A DNA stretch of 64,000 bases from Enterococcus mundtii. Lineage in GTDB: Bacteria; Bacillota; Bacilli; Lactobacillales; Enterococcaceae. The notes beneath the pieces are model-generated. The model saw only the letters and a program-made list of their open reading frames with translations. It did not search any database and had not been told where the DNA came from. Position numbers and translations under genes: made by a program. Where the stretch lies: positions 2,009,501 to 2,073,500 of the forward strand of contig NZ_CP025473.1 in the NCBI RefSeq assembly GCF_003957375.1, in the 5' to 3' direction. Shown in pieces: positions 45,778 to 55,927 of the stretch (positions within the stretch are counted from its first letter, which is position 1; the number at the start of each line of letters is the position of its first letter).

Positions 45778-46548
45778 TTAATGAATAAAAGAAAGAATCA
45801 AATAAATGATCCACAGATGTAACGGATAAAACAAGTAAAAAAAGTATTTGTCGAATGCGCGTCCGGTTCCACCTAGTTTTCCATTATAAAGTATGATAAA
45901 TGGGATGACGGTGACCATCATAAATTCATTATCAAACGTTAAAAATTGATACAATGATTGATAATCAGGCATTTGTGTGTAGGTTAAAATTGCTAGACAA
46001 AATAAAATCAGCGTATAAACAAAAATACCTAGAATCAATTTCCCTCGTTCTTTTTTCTCGCGGAAGAAATACATCAGCAACAACATTGGAACTAAATACA
46101 GACCACCTTCTGAAAAAGCAATCGTGATCATGACCAATAAAAGTGCTACTGCTACGAGCATTCCTTTTATTGTAGAAAGAAGCCACATCAAACAAAACAG
46201 CAAAAATAATGTCAAAAAGATATTATGTGGACCTAAAAATAAATAATAGTTTGGCTGATGATTATATTCATTGATGTAATTTCCTGTTAATAAATGATAG
46301 ATGATATTTCCAATCGCTACTACGAATGCAGCTATTCCTAATCGTTTCGCATACTGATATTTACTATGCGTATACTTGAAACCTTCAACTAATAAAAATA
46401 CAAATAATGGCGCAACAAAACGTCCCAACCACGAGACCCAACTTGGCAACCCCAATTGCATCCCGAAATAACTGTTGATATGATCAACGACCATAAAAAC
46501 AATTGCTATCCATTTTAATTGATAGCTCGTCAACCCTTTCACTCTCAT
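45778..46548 (-). CDS. TraX family membrane protein
   Basis: 256 residues and about eight membrane segments. The family start LTSYQLKWIAIVFMVVDHIN and RFVAPLFVFLLVEGFKYT (about 42-59) identify TraX, an acyltransferase-like family named after the F-pilin acetylase; chromosomal copies in enterococci have no known substrate. GGAGGG site. Stands alone, followed by the palindromic element C. Confidence 0.87.
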   Translation of the reverse strand: MRVKGLTSYQLKWIAIVFMVVDHINSYFGMQLGLPSWVSWLGRFVAPLFVFLLVEGFKYTHSKYQYAKRLGIAAFVVAIGNIIYHLLTGNYINEYNHQPNYYLFLGPHNIFLTLFLLFCLMWLLSTIKGMLVAVALLLVMITIAFSEGGLYLVPMLLLMYFFREKKERGKLILGIFVYTLILFCLAILTYTQMPDYQSLYQFLTFDNEFMMVTVIPFIILYNGKLGGTGRAFDKYFFYLFYPLHLWIIYLILSFIH

Positions 46549-46891
46549 ATATTCCCTCCATTTTTTTATGCCTCAAGAAATAAGTATAGCCAATCGCCAC
46601 CTATTTCGACCATCTTTCTCTCAACCTTTTCTCTTACAAAATTGTTTGTTTGGATCATCATTAAAACAATATCTGCCTCAATGTGTCAAAATGTGACAAC
46701 GTAAACATTCCTTTTCACTGAAATGAAACGAACAATCGCGGAAAAACGTTGCGAGAAAGTCACGTATCGTTTTCATCGAAGAAACGGCGAACAGGCAATA
46801 TGAAAAAACACCTAAGAAATGACCTGAATCGGGTCGATCTCTTAGATGCTTTAGGGTGATACAAAAGAATGGTTTTCAACTTTTATGAGTT
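46549..46891. other. 343-base intergenic stretch
   Basis: No gene seen. It contains the weak inverted repeat CTAAGA...TCTTAG (about 46812-46845), which may end the permease transcript on the minus strand, and presumably the TraX promoter. Confidence 0.4.
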
Positions 46892-48316
46892 TTATAAATG
46901 CAATACCCCAGTTGTAAATAATGCCAATGCCGCTACTCCAAAAATCGAGACTAACGAAAGCAATAAATAATCAAGTTTTGTCTGTGGAACAGCTTGCTGT
47001 TTTTCTTTTCTTGCTTTGAGGTAAAATAAGATACCTGGTAAAAATAATACAAGAACGAGCATCACTTCATTGAAAGCAACAAATAGCATTGCCCAGATTT
47101 GAAAAGCACTTGCTAATGAGCCAACCAAGAATTGGACCCATTCTTTTCTTTGATAAGATAGTTTCATTTGATATAATCCTAAGAACAACCACGTAAAGAA
47201 AATCGCTGCTGTTCCAAGGGTATAAGCAAAGTTATAGGCACTATCTGTAAACAGTAGCGAAAGCAAAAAGATATTTGTACATAAAGTCGTTAATACGATT
47301 GCATATGTCGGTGCGCCCTTTTTATTGACTTTCCCCCAACGCGCTGGCAATAAGCCGTCATCTGCCATATTGCGCATCGTTTCAATGGGTAAAATCGTCC
47401 AAGATAACCATACACCGACCAAGGAAATGATCAGTCCACCATTGATCACGACAGCTCCCCATTTACCAACCATCATCTCAAACACATAGCCCATTGCTGG
47501 CTGCGTTTGGATAGTTTGGAGCTCTTCCATCGTCATTGTACCGTAAGGCAACATCGAAACTAAAACATAGATCACGATCAATCCAAAAATTCCTAAGATC
47601 GTGGCTTTTCCGACATCTGATTTTTTCTTTGCTCGTGAACCAACCACAGATGCACCTTCAATTCCAACAAATACCCAAAGCATCACCATGATACAACTTA
47701 GGATTTGACTTGAGAAAGGAATCGGCTGGCCATTGGCATTCAAGATGATATCACTTGAAAAATTATTGATGAATTGTTGCAATGAGAACGTGCTGATAGC
47801 AACAATAATAAATAAAAATAGCGGAACTAATTTACAAATTGTCACGATTGCATTGACGTAACTGGCATTTTCAACTCCTCGATTGACGAGCCAAGCATAT
47901 CCCCATAAAAATATAGTACTGACGATGACCGAGGCGACATTTTGTCCCCCATCGAATACTGGAAAGAAATAGCCCAACGCACTCATCAATAGCGTAGCAA
48001 ATGCCACGTTTCCTAACCAGCAGGTCAGCCAATAGCCCCACCCACTGATGAATCCCGAAAATCGACCAAAGCCAGCTTCGGCATAACTAAAAATACCACC
48101 TTCTAATTCTGGACGTTTCTTATTGATATTATTGATTGACAAAGAGAGCATCATCATGGACGTCCCAACTAATACCCAGCTGAACAGTGCTGGGCCACCA
48201 GCCGATCCTGAGATGTCGGTCATAATACCGAAAACGCCACCTCCAATCGCTGATCCAATCACTAAGGCCGCTAGTGGGATCAATCCAATACCTTTTTTCT
48301 GTTGCTCTGTGTCCAT
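46892..48316 (-). CDS. APC-superfamily basic amino acid/polyamine antiporter (ArcD-like)
   Basis: About 474 residues from the ATG at 48316 (GGAGG eight bases upstream; an upstream TTG is rejected). Twelve or so membrane segments. The first shows LAALVIGSAIGGGVFGIMTDIS, the unwound-helix motif of the APA family, then LEGGIFSYAEAGFGRFSGF and MVMLWVFVGIEGASVVGSRA. Closest in type to arginine/ornithine or tyrosine/tyramine antiporters. No decarboxylase or deiminase gene is nearby, so substrate is open. Confidence 0.85.
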   Translation of the reverse strand: MDTEQQKKGIGLIPLAALVIGSAIGGGVFGIMTDISGSAGGPALFSWVLVGTSMMMLSLSINNINKKRPELEGGIFSYAEAGFGRFSGFISGWGYWLTCWLGNVAFATLLMSALGYFFPVFDGGQNVASVIVSTIFLWGYAWLVNRGVENASYVNAIVTICKLVPLFLFIIVAISTFSLQQFINNFSSDIILNANGQPIPFSSQILSCIMVMLWVFVGIEGASVVGSRAKKKSDVGKATILGIFGLIVIYVLVSMLPYGTMTMEELQTIQTQPAMGYVFEMMVGKWGAVVINGGLIISLVGVWLSWTILPIETMRNMADDGLLPARWGKVNKKGAPTYAIVLTTLCTNIFLLSLLFTDSAYNFAYTLGTAAIFFTWLFLGLYQMKLSYQRKEWVQFLVGSLASAFQIWAMLFVAFNEVMLVLVLFLPGILFYLKARKEKQQAVPQTKLDYLLLSLVSIFGVAALALFTTGVLHL

Positions 48317-48524
48317 GTACGCATCCTCCAAAATAAACCGCTTTTATGCAAAGTATAGCAAAACTTCGTTTCATTTATTTTTTTCTAAAAAATTCTAATT
48401 GAAATTTAATTGTAACTATTTTTTTCTAATTATACAAGGAAAGCGACCGCTTCTCTTCCTCTTCTTCTCTACCCAAAAAACAAAAAAATGCTATACTGGA
48501 TAAGAATGATTGGAGGACGATATC

Positions 48525-48974
48525 ATGAATATCTTATATATCTCAATTTCTGGTAATACCCGAGGATTCGTCAAAAAATTAGCAGCATTTGCTGTGGAAC
48601 AACATGAAAAAGATGCTTCACTTCCCTTAGTCCACCTGAAAGAGATCCATGAGAATAGCGATTTTGAAAAAGAAACCACATCTTTCTTTGTGTTTGTGCC
48701 AACCTATCTAGAAGGAGGCAATGGCATTGACAGTGGTGACCAAGAGATTTTGACAGAAACCATGCGAGAATACTTGGAATATCAAGAAAATCATGCGCTT
48801 TGTCTTGGTGTTGTCGGTAGCGGAAATAAAAACTTTAACTATCAATATTGTTTGACAGCGAAACAATATGCTGAACAATTCGGCTTTCCTATGATAGAAG
48901 ATTATGAATTACGTGGCACACCAATAGATGTTGAAAGAATCTACCATGCCTTAGTTCAACGATATAGAGCTTAA
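48525..48974 (+). CDS. nrdI: flavodoxin NrdI, class Ib ribonucleotide reductase activator
   Basis: About 149 residues from the ATG at 48525 (GGAGGA upstream). The FMN loop is NILYISISGNTRGFVKKLAAF, then FVFVPTYLEGGNGIDSGDQEI and VVGSGNKNFNYQYCLTAKQYA. NrdI supplies oxidant to assemble the dimanganese-tyrosyl radical in NrdF. Here it stands apart from nrdE/nrdF/nrdH, as in several enterococci. Confidence 0.9.
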   Translation: MNILYISISGNTRGFVKKLAAFAVEQHEKDASLPLVHLKEIHENSDFEKETTSFFVFVPTYLEGGNGIDSGDQEILTETMREYLEYQENHALCLGVVGSGNKNFNYQYCLTAKQYAEQFGFPMIEDYELRGTPIDVERIYHALVQRYRA

Positions 48975-48976
48975 TA

Positions 48977-49012
48977 AAAAGCGCAAAATCAAAGGATTTT
49001 GCGCTTTTTATT
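48977..49012 (+). terminator. Rho-independent terminator of nrdI
   Basis: AAAAAGCGCAAAATC pairs perfectly with GATTTTGCGCTTTTT around AAAG; converging genes share it. Confidence 0.85.
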
Positions 49013-50984
49013 ATTTTACACTTTCAACATCCATCACGGGTGTTTTTGCTGTTGCTTCACCTGTATGTGTTAAAACAAACGTTAAGACATGTTCCATATT
49101 TGTCAGGAGTACCATCATAGCAGTTTCTTTTCCTGCCTCTTTGATTGCAGCTAGATCTACGTCCGCTATCATCGTATCTTTTGTGACAACTTGTCCTTCA
49201 CTCACTTTTATATCAAATGGTGTTCCACCTAGTTCCACAGTATTGACTCCCATGTGGATTAATATCTCTAACCCATCAGCTGTTGTTAATCCGATGGCAT
49301 GTTTCGTTGGGAAAATAGAGCTGATGATCCCAGAAGTTGGCGCATAGATATGACCATTCGTTGGTTCAACAAAATACCCTTCGCCCATCATCTTTTGAGC
49401 AAATACAGGATCACTCGCTTGTTCGATTGATTGCACTGTACCATCTGCTACTGCACATAATTGCACGGCTTGTGTTTGATTTGTTGAACCAGTACTTGAT
49501 ACTGTATAAACAGGTGCTTCTTCTGCTAATTCTTCTTTCGCTAATTGTTCTTTAGGAATTCCGAAAAAGAAAGTAGCTAAAAATCCGCCCGCATAAGCAG
49601 CTAATAATCCAAGGACGTAGCCAAACCATTTGCCATCTGAAATCAAAGGAATCAACGCTGCGCCAGAAGGTCCAATAGCAATGGCCCCAATATTCCCGAT
49701 CAAGCCGATCACCGCACCACCGATACCGCCTCCAATACAAGCAGTAATGAATGGACGACCTAAAGGCAATGTTACACCATAGATCAATGGTTCACCAATC
49801 CCTAAAATCCCTACAGGTAGCGCACCTTTGATCATTTCAGTCAGTTCTTTGTCTTTCTTACAACGTACCCATAAAGCAAGCGCAGCACCAACTTGTCCAG
49901 CTCCTGCCATTGCTAAAATAGGCAATAATAATGTACGTCCTGTTTCATCGATCATTTGCACATGGATCGGAGTCAATATTTGATGCAGACCAAACATGAC
50001 CATCGGTAAGAATAATGTACCTAATACAAATCCTGAGAAGGCGCCACCCACACTAAGTACCCAATTGATCCCTCCTACCATACCATCCGAGATAAAACCA
50101 GCTAATGGCATGATCAAGAAAATCTCGATCAACCCGATGGCAATCAATGAAAGTGTTGGTGTCACAATGATGTCTACTGCATCAGGAACGATTTTGTGTA
50201 ATTTCTTTTCAACGATCGAAAGCAACCAGACCGCAAAAATCACACCGATGATCCCACCTTGTCCGGCAGCAAGTGGTGTCCCAGTAAACAGGTTTGTCAA
50301 AGGAGCTTCCAGATTCATCCCCGTCAACATGACAACCGCACCGATCACTCCACCCAGTGTTGGCGTTGCACCAAATACTTGAGCGGCATTGATCCCAGTA
50401 TAGATGACAAGATAACTAAACATCCCATTTTTAAGAATGTTCATGATATCGATGTACTGTTGCCATGACGCCCCGTCAATAGTTCCCGCAGTGACAAGGT
50501 TTGTCAATACCGCAGCGATTCCTGCAACGATCCCTGTACCAACAAAAGCTGGTATCATTGGGACAAATATATTCGAGATATCTTTTAAAATCGATTTGAT
50601 TTTTGAGGGTTTTTGTTTTGATTTTTGTGCGTTCTTCATCTCTTGGGCACGTTCGTTGACCTTGTCTTTCCCTGATAAACCAGTTGTAGCATTAGGGGTT
50701 CCAGGAATTTTTTCACCTAGTTTGACTCCTGCTTGGTCAACCATTTCTTGTGCGACTTTGTTTACTTTCCCTGGTCCGATGATTACTTGTAACTGTTCAT
50801 CCTCAACTACCCCTAACACGCCCGGTATCGCTTTCAATTTCGCTACGTCGACCAACGATTCATCAATGACCTTCATTCGAACCCGTGTCATGCAATGGAC
50901 AACGCTGTCTACGTTGCCCATGCCACCAGCCCCAGCATAAATTTGTTTTGCCAGTTCTGTCAAAGTCAATTCATTTTTTGCCAT
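49011..50984 (-). CDS. PTS MurNAc-type transporter, EIIBC-EIIA fusion
   Basis: 657 residues with three parts. EIIB at the N-terminus holds the phospho-Cys in [15 protein letters not shown] (about 23-37). EIIC (about 125-460) has ten membrane segments and [19 protein letters not shown], the substrate loop. EIIA (about 500-645) carries the phospho-His in [18 protein letters not shown]. Sequence type is sucrose/trehalose-like, but its place after mupG and murQ indicates N-acetylmuramic acid or MurNAc-containing disaccharide uptake (MurP). Unlike E. coli MurP it carries its own EIIA. Confidence 0.88.
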   Translation of the reverse strand: MAKNELTLTELAKQIYAGAGGMGNVDSVVHCMTRVRMKVIDESLVDVAKLKAIPGVLGVVEDEQLQVIIGPGKVNKVAQEMVDQAGVKLGEKIPGTPNATTGLSGKDKVNERAQEMKNAQKSKQKPSKIKSILKDISNIFVPMIPAFVGTGIVAGIAAVLTNLVTAGTIDGASWQQYIDIMNILKNGMFSYLVIYTGINAAQVFGATPTLGGVIGAVVMLTGMNLEAPLTNLFTGTPLAAGQGGIIGVIFAVWLLSIVEKKLHKIVPDAVDIIVTPTLSLIAIGLIEIFLIMPLAGFISDGMVGGINWVLSVGGAFSGFVLGTLFLPMVMFGLHQILTPIHVQMIDETGRTLLLPILAMAGAGQVGAALALWVRCKKDKELTEMIKGALPVGILGIGEPLIYGVTLPLGRPFITACIGGGIGGAVIGLIGNIGAIAIGPSGAALIPLISDGKWFGYVLGLLAAYAGGFLATFFFGIPKEQLAKEELAEEAPVYTVSSTGSTNQTQAVQLCAVADGTVQSIEQASDPVFAQKMMGEGYFVEPTNGHIYAPTSGIISSIFPTKHAIGLTTADGLEILIHMGVNTVELGGTPFDIKVSEGQVVTKDTMIADVDLAAIKEAGKETAMMVLLTNMEHVLTFVLTHTGEATAKTPVMDVESVK

Positions 50985-50997
50985 TTTCTTTTCCCCC

Positions 50998-51891
50998 TTA
51001 CAACGTTCGTTTTACAAAGCCGTCTGCCTCAGCTAGTTTTCTTTTTGCTGTCTCTTTGTCACTATTCGTCAATAACATAACGATCGCTAGTTTAACATTT
51101 TGTTCCGCTTCATAAAAGTATTTTTCTGCTGTTTCATAATCCACTTCTGTTGCTTCCATGATGATTCGCTTTGAACGTTCGACTAATTTGTCATTTGTTG
51201 GCTTGACATCGACCATTAGATTATTGAATACTTTTCCGATACCGATCATACTGATTGTAGAAATCATATTTAAAATCAATTTCTGTGCAGTTCCAGATTT
51301 TAAACGTGTCGAACCTGTTAAAAATTCTGGTCCGGCATCTACCTCAATAGGAAAATCAGCATGTTGACTGATCTCAGCCTCTTTGTTACAAGAAATCGTT
51401 GCTGTCTTTGCGCCGATTGAACGAGCATAGTCTAAGCCACCAATCACATAAGGTGTGCGACCGCTAGCAGCGATACCTACAACCAAATCATTTTCCGTCA
51501 AATCCAACTGGATCAAATCTTCTTTCCCTAACTCAAGTGAATCCTCTGCACCTTCAACTGCGACAGTCATAGCCGCTTCACCACCTGCAATCAAACCAAC
51601 GACCATTTCAGGCTCTACACCAAATGTAGGAACACACTCGGCTGCATCCAGCACACCCAATCGTCCACTTGTGCCAGCGCCCATGTAGATCAAGCGTCCA
51701 TTTTTTTTGAAAGAAACAATCGCGGCTTCAATCACTGGTTCAATACTTGATAGTTCTTTTGCGACAGCTGCTGCCACTTCATGATCTTCTTGGTTCATCA
51801 AGCGAGCGGCTTCAGAAACACTCATCTCATCCAAACCAAATGTCTTTTGATTTCTACGTTCCGTTGTTAATTTATCTAAATCAATCGTCAT
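50998..51891 (-). CDS. murQ: N-acetylmuramic acid 6-phosphate etherase
   Basis: 297 residues, SIS-domain lyase. Typical segments: [20 protein letters not shown] near the start, [27 protein letters not shown] (split; catalytic Glu region), [19 protein letters not shown] and [20 protein letters not shown]. MurQ cleaves the lactyl ether of MurNAc-6P to GlcNAc-6P. It overlaps the mupG stop by four bases and precedes the PTS gene by 13 bases. Confidence 0.95.
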   Translation of the reverse strand: MTIDLDKLTTERRNQKTFGLDEMSVSEAARLMNQEDHEVAAAVAKELSSIEPVIEAAIVSFKKNGRLIYMGAGTSGRLGVLDAAECVPTFGVEPEMVVGLIAGGEAAMTVAVEGAEDSLELGKEDLIQLDLTENDLVVGIAASGRTPYVIGGLDYARSIGAKTATISCNKEAEISQHADFPIEVDAGPEFLTGSTRLKSGTAQKLILNMISTISMIGIGKVFNNLMVDVKPTNDKLVERSKRIIMEATEVDYETAEKYFYEAEQNVKLAIVMLLTNSDKETAKRKLAEADGFVKRTL

Positions 51892-52955
51892 TTCTCAATT
51901 CCTTCTTTACATTTAAATTTATAAATCATTCCTGCATGGATTTGTTGGATCAATGGCAAATCAACCGAGATTACTCGTGCCACACAATTGACTTTTTCAT
52001 CTGCTGGTAAATCTTCTTTCATTAGTTGGATTTCACCCATATAGCGAAGATACGCTTCATTATCTAACGTGACCGTACCTGTTTTCCGTTCATCTGTTAG
52101 TCGAGCAGGAATAGGAGGGATTTCTCTAAATCGTGCGTCTGCACTACGTACCACAGCTTTAGCTTCATCTTGTCGATTCGTATGTGTACCTAAAATGATT
52201 GGTCCAAATGTTGGGTCCAACAATGTCACATGCAATAAGATACCACCCGTTTCTTTATAATACGAAAATTGTTCCTGCGTGGTCAGCGATAGCCCACCGT
52301 CACCAATATAGATCAGATCAGTTCCACATGAAGCTAAGTCTAGCGCTGCTGCCAAAGGATGTTGGTAACGATGTTCCTCCAATGTTGGAAGTCCTTTGTA
52401 TAAAGGCCCTCTCAACACTTCATCTCCTGGTACAAATCCTTGAATCGTAAATCCTTGTTCTGCTAACCATTGATTTTTTCTTTGGTACCACGATTTGTCT
52501 AACCCTGTTTCTGGGCGCGGATAATAATTGTGCCAAGCTTCCATCTGAGTAAAATCAGCACCTGCTTCTTTTAATTCTTGTACATCTTGTTCAGTGATCG
52601 TGCTTGCATTCAAACTGATTTTCAATTGATGAGACCACTTCGCAATCTGTTGGTTCGACAGGTGATAATCCATCCGCAGACCTGTCACACCAATCTCTTT
52701 TAATGGCTCAAGATTTTCTAAGGAGAACCCTGCCAACTCTAATGCCTTACCCGATATATCTACCATCAACTCTAATCCGGTTGCTTTTGCTTCTTGGCCA
52801 AGTTCCGTCAAACGCCTTTTATAAGCTGAAGGATCATCTTCTGGAATATGCATGGATGTAAAGATGCCAATAAATCCCTTCTCCGCCATTTCATGGATAT
52901 ACGTTTTTGTTTCTTCAGACAACTCTTGATTCATAAATACAGAAAAACCAAACAT
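51888..52955 (-). CDS. mupG: 6-phospho-N-acetylmuramidase (DUF871)
   Basis: 355 residues of the DUF871 family: [60 protein letters not shown] and [18 protein letters not shown] form a TIM barrel. In Staphylococcus, MupG splits MurNAc6P-GlcNAc after PTS uptake, and it clusters with murQ and murP as here. First gene of the three-gene cell-wall recycling operon; no MurR regulator is encoded nearby. Confidence 0.92.
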   Translation of the reverse strand: MFGFSVFMNQELSEETKTYIHEMAEKGFIGIFTSMHIPEDDPSAYKRRLTELGQEAKATGLELMVDISGKALELAGFSLENLEPLKEIGVTGLRMDYHLSNQQIAKWSHQLKISLNASTITEQDVQELKEAGADFTQMEAWHNYYPRPETGLDKSWYQRKNQWLAEQGFTIQGFVPGDEVLRGPLYKGLPTLEEHRYQHPLAAALDLASCGTDLIYIGDGGLSLTTQEQFSYYKETGGILLHVTLLDPTFGPIILGTHTNRQDEAKAVVRSADARFREIPPIPARLTDERKTGTVTLDNEAYLRYMGEIQLMKEDLPADEKVNCVARVISVDLPLIQQIHAGMIYKFKCKEGIEK

Positions 52956-52998
52956 GTACTGTCCCCCTTACCATGTATCCGCATTCATTCATAAATTG

Positions 52999-53027
52999 AT
53001 TATACTTCTTATGAAATAATTTTTCAA
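52999..53027 (-). promoter_or_regulatory. mupG-murQ-murP promoter with overlapping palindrome
   Basis: On the minus strand TTGAAA (53022-53027), 17 bases and TATAAT (52999-53004), a near-consensus sigma-A promoter. TGAAAAATTATTTCA (53012-53026), a 5-base-arm palindrome, overlaps the -35 box and the spacer, a typical repressor position. An RpiR-type MurR encoded elsewhere is a reasonable guess. Confidence 0.6.
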
Positions 53028-53106
53028 CATAAATATTAAATATATTAAATTTCATTTCTTGGAGGTGTAAAAAACCTAATCCATGAATTCATCTAAGTAG
53101 TCAATA

Positions 53107-53146
53107 CAAAAAAAACCAAAAATAGTCCAACCTATTTTCGGCTTTT
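53107..53146 (-). terminator. Rho-independent terminator of the lipase module
   Basis: On the minus strand GCCGAAAATAG pairs with CTATTTTTGG and is followed by T8. It ends the operon that starts at 55705. Confidence 0.75.
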
Positions 53147-53224
53147 GTAGATTATTCAGTTGATCAGTTCTGACAGCATCCTTTCATCAATTTATGTAAG
53201 AATAAGTTTTTTGTGTTTCTTTGA

Positions 53225-53497
53225 CTAACCTTTTTCTAAGACTTTTTCTTGTTCAACTAATGCTAATGAAACTTTATTGCCGAATTGACCTTTAAGCGCC
53301 TCCTTCAATCCTGTACCTGCTGAAGAAATCGTGCGTTTTGCTCTATTTGTCTCATTCTTCACAGATTGATTTGTCGTTCTTATTTTCAATCCCTTCTCAC
53401 TTTTCAGCGCGATTCCAAGTGAACGAGTGAAGCATTTCTCCATATCTTTCTGATATTTCTCCCACCATTGATCAATCGTTTCAATCATTTCAAACAT
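53225..53497 (-). CDS. small helical protein of the lipase module (90 residues)
   Basis: ATG at 53497 with GGAGG upstream. Predicted almost entirely helical: MIETIDQWWEKYQKDMEKC (with a Trp pair near the N-terminus) then KGLKIRTTNQSVKNETNRAK and ALVEQEKVLEKG. Last gene of the five-gene operon. Size, helicity and position fit a partner chaperone or co-secreted partner of a type VII effector. No named family recognised. Confidence 0.6.
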   Translation of the reverse strand: MFEMIETIDQWWEKYQKDMEKCFTRSLGIALKSEKGLKIRTTNQSVKNETNRAKRTISSAGTGLKEALKGQFGNKVSLALVEQEKVLEKG

Positions 53498-53516
53498 CTC
53501 AAAACCTCCATTCTTT

Positions 53517-53821
53517 TTAATCCAATTGTGCCAGTTTCTTACGATAGACCTGCTCGTTATCTTCTAGGTCAAGCTGGATTTTCTTTCGTTGATGGCGCAA
53601 TTCCGTCGACAGATCCTCTTCTAAACGAGAAATCATGATACGTCCATAGTCAAAGTCCACTTGGGTTCAGAAAAAGAGCGCAAAATCAATCGGAGATCTT
53701 TGTAAGTTGCTTCCGCTAGCTCATGGACTTTTCTTTCTGTTGCAAGCAATGCTTCTTCTTGCTCTGATAACCTTCGTTTCGTTGCTTGATATGTTTCATA
53801 AAGCTGTATTTCCTGACTCAA
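53517..53821 (-). pseudogene. helical partner protein, 101 residues, one frameshift
   Basis: Starts at TTG 53821 behind GGAGGAGAGG. The frame reads LYETYQATKRRLSEQEEALL and LRLILRSFSEPK, then shifts; the rest continues as VDFDYGRIMISRLEEDLST and NEQVYRKKLAQLD. One extra base in the T2 run 53661-53662 joins them into a coiled-coil protein of 101 residues. It resembles DUF3958-like accessory proteins of T7SS LXG loci in length and charge pattern; that likeness is an impression, not a search result. Confidence 0.65.
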
Positions 53822-53837
53822 TTTTCCTCTCCTCCTT

Positions 53838-54000
53838 TTATACCCCAAACAATTGATTCGCTAATTCTTTGTCACGTGCCACCATTTCATTGATTTTTCG
53901 GGTGATTTCAGCGGCGAGCGTTTGAAACTGTTCCGACATCTGATCGATCTGGCAGATCTTATCTCTAAATTCCTGTGTTGGCTCATCGACAATCTCTCAT
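53838..54000 (-). pseudogene. about 54-residue helical protein, start out of frame
   Basis: The ATG at 54000 overlaps the lipase stop (ATGA) as expected for a coupled gene but runs into a stop after five codons. The coding frame is EIVDEPTQEFRDKICQIDQM, then EQFQTLAAEITRKINEMVAR to NQLFGV. Loss of a GA dinucleotide in ATGAGAGA would explain it. Alternatively translation starts at the internal ATG giving 33 residues. Helical, like small WXG-type partners. Confidence 0.55.
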
Positions 54001-55193
54001 TTTGTACAATTAACTTCGGCTAATGTTTCAATTACCTCGTTGTACGTCAAATGTGGCGTATAATTGCGTATTCTTCCCAACCAGTCATTCCATAACTCTT
54101 CCAACTCCGTGATCCCGCTTTGGTAAATCACGCGAACATTGCTCATCGCCTCATCAAATTTACTTGCTGCGATCTGTACGACAGCTAATGCTTGGCTATC
54201 TTCTAAATAAATTCTTTCTGACCGAGAAAGTCCGCCACCACTTGCAGTCAGCTTCTTACGTAACTCTTTTAATGTCAAGAATTCTTTGACTTGAACCTTG
54301 AGCCACTCATTTTCTTCTTTCAAACGCTTGATTTCATCTAGCGTATGCTCGCCACTGACTGCTAGTAGTTTGATCATTGCTTCGTTTTCCAAAAGTGTTT
54401 GTTGCCACAAAGTTGGGGCTAACAAGATCCCCCCATTGCCATCGACGTATACGATGATCTGTCCATGCTTATCGATATAATTTCCTTCTTTATCAACCCT
54501 GAATTGATCCAATGAATGCCCTACTGTTTGCCACCCTAGGTTATCAATCCCAAAACTATGGATTGGCAACATTCCTTTTCCACCGGTCACAAGCCCACTC
54601 GTGACGACATCCGAAGTGTCGTAGATATTGATCAGGGTACCGTTGTGATTATCGAATAAGGCTTGTGCAAGCCCTGGTCCTGCCGCGCCGTACGTCACAC
54701 TATCATAACCATTGATTGCTGCGACAAAAAGTGCTTTAGCGCCACCTAACGAGTGCCCAGTCGTTGAGATCGTATAGCCATCTGATTTGGGATACTGCTT
54801 TTCAATTTCACGGGCATAGTTCAAGGCAGAAGCAAATGCACCATTTGAGTGTTTATTACTTCGACCAATTTCCTCAAGGTTAGTATGCCAATCTTTGAGC
54901 GAATTCGTGCCAGCATAGGCAATCGTAAGGTTTTTGGTGATGACGGAATCGGGGAAGCCGGGAACTTTTCTTAAATCATTATCATTAAGTTTTTTGAATT
55001 CATCTTTAATTTCTGCTACTACCATTGCCTGCATACTGTTTTTCTTTGGCTGGGATTCATTAGCGATTTTGTCTTTATTGGTATTCACAGTACCTATAAT
55101 GATATGATCTGTTCCAAGAGGTCTATTACCATATTTAACTTCGCCACTCTCTAATTTATAAATAAATTCAGATAAGTATCTATTTTAATCCAT
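53997..55193 (-). CDS. class-3-type lipase with helical C-terminal region, candidate reverse-architecture T7SS effector
   Basis: The alpha/beta hydrolase core holds YAGTNSLKDWHTNL (oxyanion side), nucleophile motif STTGHSLGGAKAL, the Asp region NIYDTSDVVTSG, and GWQTVGHSLDQF with a candidate His. From about residue 225 of the GTG form the protein is a long helical region: LDEIKRLKEENEWLKVQVKE, LSRSERIYLEDSQALAVVQI and ITELEELWNDWLGRI. The frame opens at ATG 55193, overlapping the upstream stop, but codon 3 is TAA (55185-55187); a GTG at 55088 gives 363 residues. No signal peptide. Lipase then LXG-like tail matches the TslA type of T7SS toxin in layout. Activity and secretion are inference. 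Confidence 0.72.
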
Positions 55194-55705
55194 TAATTTA
55201 TTCCCCCGGTATAATAGATTATTTGATCCTCTGAGATACCGATTTCCTGTTTTTCGTTTTTTTCATCTATAAAATAAGGCCCATTATCTCTGCCACTAGC
55301 TATTCTATAAATAAACTTATCTGTTTCAGCAGATCTTGTGTTTAGCCCTACTTCTTCTTGATAAACATCATTAACTGTGAAATAGATGACTAATGAATTC
55401 ATCGGACTAATCGAATATCCAGTAAATTCTATTTTGTTTATATTTATATATTTCCTAACACTTACAACTTTTTCTACATATTCTTCTGTTGTCAAATCCC
55501 CATTACTATATTCTTGTGTAAACCTATCAGTTTCCTCAACATTGGTTGTATATAACCGATAGTTATTGTATACATAATTCGCCAAATCTTTCTGTATTTC
55601 CAACAATTCTTGACGATCTCCTTCTCTTTTATCCATATACATTTTTCCTCCAATTCCTCCTAAAATAATTACTACTAATACACCTAGCAAAAGCCGTTTT
55701 TTCAT
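55193..55705 (-). CDS. membrane-anchored protein, candidate immunity protein
   Basis: About 170 residues from the ATG at 55705 (GGAGGG site). One N-terminal helix (RLLLGVLVVIILGGIGGKMY), no lipobox, then an extracytoplasmic domain: VYNNYRLYTTNVEETDRFTQ, INKIEFTGYSISPMNSLVIYF and EKQEIGISEDQIIYYTG. The latter half resembles DUF1433-like proteins, which act as immunity lipoproteins for a staphylococcal T7SS lipase. It is translationally coupled to the lipase (stop overlaps its ATG). A surface protein coupled to a lipase that would damage membranes is expected for self-protection; unproven. Confidence 0.6.
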   Translation of the reverse strand: MKKRLLLGVLVVIILGGIGGKMYMDKREGDRQELLEIQKDLANYVYNNYRLYTTNVEETDRFTQEYSNGDLTTEEYVEKVVSVRKYININKIEFTGYSISPMNSLVIYFTVNDVYQEEVGLNTRSAETDKFIYRIASGRDNGPYFIDEKNEKQEIGISEDQIIYYTGGIN

Positions 55706-55877
55706 ATACCCTCCTTTATCTATGAATATCTGTTCCCCCATATTATTTTCTATCATAGGGTTACTCTCTTTTTTGTTATATACGTTTTTTCACTCAATTG
55801 TTTTTATGTAAAACTTCTCACTATGCCTATGGTCGTATCACTAAGGATTGATATCTGATGTTTTTTAATGAAAAAAA

Positions 55878-55911
55878 ACATCTAAAACAGAAGGATTTCT
55901 GCTTTAGATGT
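55878..55911 (-). terminator. Rho-independent terminator after the lipoprotein gene
   Basis: ACATCTAAAACAGAA pairs with TTCTGCTTTAGATGT (one mismatch) around GGAT; an A8 run on the plus strand gives T8 on the minus strand. Confidence 0.8.
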
Positions 55912-55927
55912 CTTTATGACTATAAGA

